A DNA stretch of 9,329 nt from Alphaproteobacteria bacterium (GTDB taxonomy: Bacteria; Pseudomonadota; Alphaproteobacteria; G02398745; G023898745): positions 1-9,329 of the forward strand of contig DAHXKW010000088.1 in NCBI GenBank assembly GCA_027366195.1, given 5' to 3'. Both the position numbers and the translations under genes were made by a program. Shown here in pieces: positions 7,146 to 9,329 of this stretch (positions are counted from its first letter, which is position 1; each line of letters starts with the position of its first letter). The notes under the pieces were generated by a model. The model was not told the origin of the DNA. It saw only the letters and a list, made by a program, of their open reading frames with translations, and made no database searches.

Positions 7146-8105
7146 TTAATGCGTGGATTTTTTATAAAGACTTCTTGTTTTTTCACTTAGGTTCATAAGA
7201 AGTGTTAGTACGATAACCATCATCGCAATTGTAGATACTCCAATCCACGGGGCTTCTAAATTGTCTTTTGATTGATTTAATAATTCACCTAAAGATGCTG
7301 TTTCAGGAGACAAGCCAAATCCAAGGAAAGTTAAGGACGTTAATTGGATTATGCCATTTGTAAATAGGTAGGGAAAATAGACTAAGATGGCGAACATGAT
7401 ATTAGGTAAAATATGTTTAAACATTATTCTGGTTCGTGATAAGCCCATGATTTCAGCTGCACGTACGTAATCTTGTTCGCGTGCTCTGAAAAATTCAACA
7501 CGTGTTGCGGCAGCGACTTGAATCCAATTGAACATCAAACAGATACCTAAAAGCAACCAAAAATTTGGTTGCATAAAACTAACAATAATCAATACTAAAA
7601 ACATACTAGGGATGCTGGTCCATAATTCAAGCAGTCTGCCTATAAGAATATCAACGATTCCACCAATATATCCCTGTGTCGCTCCGATAAGGGTTCCGAT
7701 AAATAGTCCACACCCTGCCAGAAGCAATCCAAAAATCAGCGACAACCTTAGACCATATAGCAACCTTACTAAAATATCGCGCCCATGATCATCGGTGCCC
7801 AGCCAGTGAATGCCTGTTGGGGGATGTGGTGCGTGTAGATTTATATCAATTGTTTTAGGCCCAAAAGGAATTAAAGGGTGTAATACGAAACTGCTTTTTT
7901 TAATTAAATCCTCTCCTTCCGAGCTGTCGTAGAAGAAAAGTGGTTTATCATTTTTATCACCAAAATTAGACATACTTAGGTTTTGGAATATTGGGAAATA
8001 AATATGTTTTTCATAAACCATTACAATAGGACGATCATTTGCAATTAAGTTGGCGCTAAAAGTAATTACAAGTAAGATGCTAAAGATTACAATAAGCCAG
8101 CGCAC
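7146..8105 (-). CDS. yejE: YejE-like ABC importer permease (peptide / microcin C type)
   Basis: This is the second permease subunit of an oligopeptide-type ABC importer, 319 residues. Visible: a membrane segment at about 2-22 followed by the YejE hallmark NLIANDRPI (19-27), a periplasmic insertion up to about 100 including YFPIF (36-40), then LGTDDHGRDILVRLLYGLR (102-120), several membrane segments, the ATPase-docking EAA-type loop DYVRAAEIMGLSRTRIMFKH (212-231) with HILPN, and LTSLTFLGFGLSPETASLGE (255-274), which is typical of YejE. In E. coli the complex is YejA-YejB-YejE-YejF; none of the partners is here. The only canonical in-frame start is the GTG at 8105. The nearest Shine-Dalgarno-like run (GAAAGGA, 8129-8123) is 17 bases away, which is too far. 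The usual basic N-terminal arm is missing from this start, although untranslated in-frame codons upstream would encode KIKERTNYFQN. Function is likely but expression is uncertain. Confidence 0.9.
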   Translation of the reverse strand: MRWLIVIFSILLVITFSANLIANDRPIVMVYEKHIYFPIFQNLSMSNFGDKNDKPLFFYDSSEGEDLIKKSSFVLHPLIPFGPKTIDINLHAPHPPTGIHWLGTDDHGRDILVRLLYGLRLSLIFGLLLAGCGLFIGTLIGATQGYIGGIVDILIGRLLELWTSIPSMFLVLIIVSFMQPNFWLLLGICLMFNWIQVAAATRVEFFRAREQDYVRAAEIMGLSRTRIMFKHILPNIMFAILVYFPYLFTNGIIQLTSLTFLGFGLSPETASLGELLNQSKDNLEAPWIGVSTIAMMVIVLTLLMNLSEKTRSLYKKSTH

Positions 8106-8167
8106 ATTTTGGAAGTAATTGGTCCTTTCTTTTATCTTAACCTATTCTTTATGTTTTATAAGCAATA
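8106..8167. promoter_or_regulatory. Divergent intergenic region between yejE and the exporter fragment
   Basis: These 62 bases must carry the promoters for both divergent genes unless those start inside the coding regions. A weak plus-strand candidate is TTGGTC (8119-8124) with an 18-base spacer to TATTCT (8143-8148). No convincing minus-strand -35/-10 pair was found; TTGCTT (8165-8160) and TAAGAT (8139-8134) are 20 bases apart. No operator-like palindrome stands out. Confidence 0.3.
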
Positions 8168-9205
8168 ATGATGAAACTCGGTTGCCGATGTAACATGTTT
8201 TGGCAGTATTTGTTAATAAATAAATTTTGGCTATACTTGCTCATGTTTTTTATTTCAATATCTGCAATTTGTAGTGCTAGTTTGACTTTGGTTATCAAAC
8301 CAACACTTGATGCTATTCTTGTGCCAATGGTTGTTTGGCATGATGTGTGCACATTTTTAATTAAAATATTTATAATATTTATTGGTAAAGGTGTGGGGCA
8401 ATTTGGAGAGCGCTTGTGTGTTTCTCGGGTTGTGGTAACGATGATACATCATTTGCAAAGTAAACTGTTGACAGAGGTTTTGTTTAAACCATTTTATTTT
8501 TTTCAGACTATTTCTAGTGGTGAACTCGTATCGCGTATTATTGGAGATTTATCTCAAGTTCGCCTCCACCTTGTCAATGTGCTATTGATTATTTCCAAAG
8601 AAGTTTTGACATCAATTATTCTGCTAGGAATTTTGTTATGGATGGATTGGTTTTTGTCCCTTGCTTTATCTGTAGCATTCCTTTTTTTTGCTATCCCTCT
8701 ATTTTTTCTAACAAAACATATGCGCCAACTGACAGATAGAGGGCAAAAAAGTACTGGCGAGCTTTCTGGACGTCTTGGAGAGTTGTTTAATTTTATAAAA
8801 ACAGTAAAAGCGTCTGGTGTTGAGGTGCAGGAGTTGCAAAAATTTAATCGCGCTAATCATAATATCGAAAAAAATTGGCAACATGTGTGTTGGTGTAACG
8901 CTTTAAATTTTCCAATACTCGAGATTGCGGCAGGAATTATTCTATCTGGGATATTGCTATATGGCGTTTTTTTTATAAAAACAGGAAAGCTGACAGTAGG
9001 TGGCTTTATTGCTTTTTTAGGAACGCTTTTATTTTTATATGAATCTATTAAGCGTTTATTTTATACCGTCAGTGTTGTGCAAGAAATTCAAACAATTTTT
9101 GTGAGAATTCAGTCTTTATTATCGTCCTCAGTAAATTATGGCTATCAGCAAAGTCATCCATTAACTATTGCAGACAACTATGGTATAGAACCTGATTTCC
9201 CATAA
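8168..9205 (+). pseudogene. ABC exporter (MsbA-like), membrane domain only; ATPase domain lost at an IS insertion
   Basis: The 345 residues form one ABC exporter transmembrane domain: membrane segments near 20-50, 62-78, 136-160, 161-181, 248-270 and 277-293. Family landmarks are FFQTISSGELVSRIIGDLSQ (111-130), the coupling-helix region SGRLGELFNFIKTVKASGVE (200-219), and LTVGGFIAFLG (275-285). Exporters of this type are usually about 570-600 residues, with a nucleotide-binding domain directly after. Here the frame ends in the linker (ADNYGIEPDFP, 335-345), with no Walker A, signature or Walker B motif, and the following bases encode the end of a transposase on the other strand. The last residues are probably encoded by the IS end. 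ATG codons at 8168 and 8171, or Met10 at 8195, could start translation; none has a strong ribosome-binding site. Without an ATPase it should not transport. The substrate cannot be told (lipid, peptide or drug). Confidence 0.85.
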
Positions 9206-9329
9206 AATTATACCTAGGTTTTGGTGGGGAGCTCGATGTTCAAGGCACTCAAGATGTTCCGCTGTGATTTTGTGAGTTCTGTCAGGATGTAGCCATATCG
9301 ACCCGTGTATTTCACTTTGGTCAGTGTCT
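9182..9329 (-). mobile_element. End of an insertion sequence, continuing past the right edge
   Basis: The window ends inside an IS: the 3' end of a transposase gene on the minus strand, preceded by a short terminal stretch that abuts the broken exporter gene. The exact left boundary is not resolved; it should lie between about 9150 and 9208. GGTATA (9182-9187) and TATACC (9209-9214) form a perfect 6-base inverted pair here and may belong to the terminal structure. Base composition becomes visibly more GC-rich from about 9217 onward, unlike the flanking AT-rich exporter gene. The other terminal repeat and any target duplication are outside the window. Confidence 0.6.
9214..9329 (-). CDS. Transposase C-terminus (partial; IS1634-like family suspected)
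   Basis: On the minus strand the frame that ends with TAG at 9216-9214 gives 37 residues, including TGRYGYILTELTKSQRNILS and ending ALNIELPTKT. The pattern of a beta hairpin followed by ELT..Q..IL.AL.I.LP resembles the extreme C-terminus of IS1634/IS4-type DDE transposases. The catalytic residues lie beyond the window, so the family is a tentative call from a short piece. The other minus-strand frame that stays open here, beginning DTDQSEIHGS, looks less protein-like. The stop sits next to the end of the IS, as is usual for transposase genes. Confidence 0.55.
   Translation of the reverse strand, partial: TLTKVKYTGRYGYILTELTKSQRNILSALNIELPTKT

Noticed and set aside
7528..7788. Plus-strand open frame of 86 codons inside yejE
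   Set aside because: Antisense to the conserved YejE core including the EAA-type loop region; not protein-like.
1..9329. CRISPR array, tRNA or rRNA genes, phage genes
   Set aside because: No spaced direct repeats, no cloverleaf-like sequence and no phage structural or integrase motifs were seen on either strand.

Overview
The window looks like a piece of an AT-rich alphaproteobacterial chromosome, most likely from an obligately intracellular lineage such as Holosporales (symbionts of protists). This is inference from gene content: a YejE-type permease, a divergent short MreC, a shortened RelA/SpoT enzyme, a lone type VI secretion TssM gene, low GC and an insertion sequence breaking a transporter gene. 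No rRNA, tRNA or taxon-specific marker is present, so the assignment is not firm.

Layout. (1) Positions 2-2862, plus strand, form a compact housekeeping cluster: the 3' part of yebC (translation/transcription regulator, TACO1 family), then a small MreC-like cell-shape protein, a RelA/SpoT homologue and a DUF167/YggU protein. The last three are joined by two 4-base ATGA start/stop overlaps, so they are almost certainly co-transcribed and translationally coupled. (2) After a 92-base gap holding a good sigma-70-type promoter candidate comes one very large gene (2955-7124) for TssM/IcmF, the inner-membrane scaffold of a type VI secretion system, with no other T6SS gene beside it. (3) Convergent to tssM, with 21 bases between the stop codons, is yejE on the minus strand, the second permease of a peptide/microcin C-type ABC importer, without its usual partners yejA, yejB or yejF. 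(4) Divergent from yejE is the membrane half of an ABC exporter whose ATPase half is missing. Its reading frame runs into the end of an insertion sequence, whose transposase C-terminus is encoded on the minus strand at the window's right edge.

How the genes relate: the first cluster links envelope shape (MreC) with (p)ppGpp control. tssM would need partner T6SS genes (tssL, tssJ, tssB/C and others) encoded elsewhere. YejE likewise needs a partner permease and ATPase from another locus. The exporter is probably dead. I found no convincing undescribed system. The points most worth a second look are the short HD-synthetase-TGS Rel, the altered nucleotide-binding motifs of the isolated TssM, and the IS-disrupted exporter next to a yejE with a poorly supported start.
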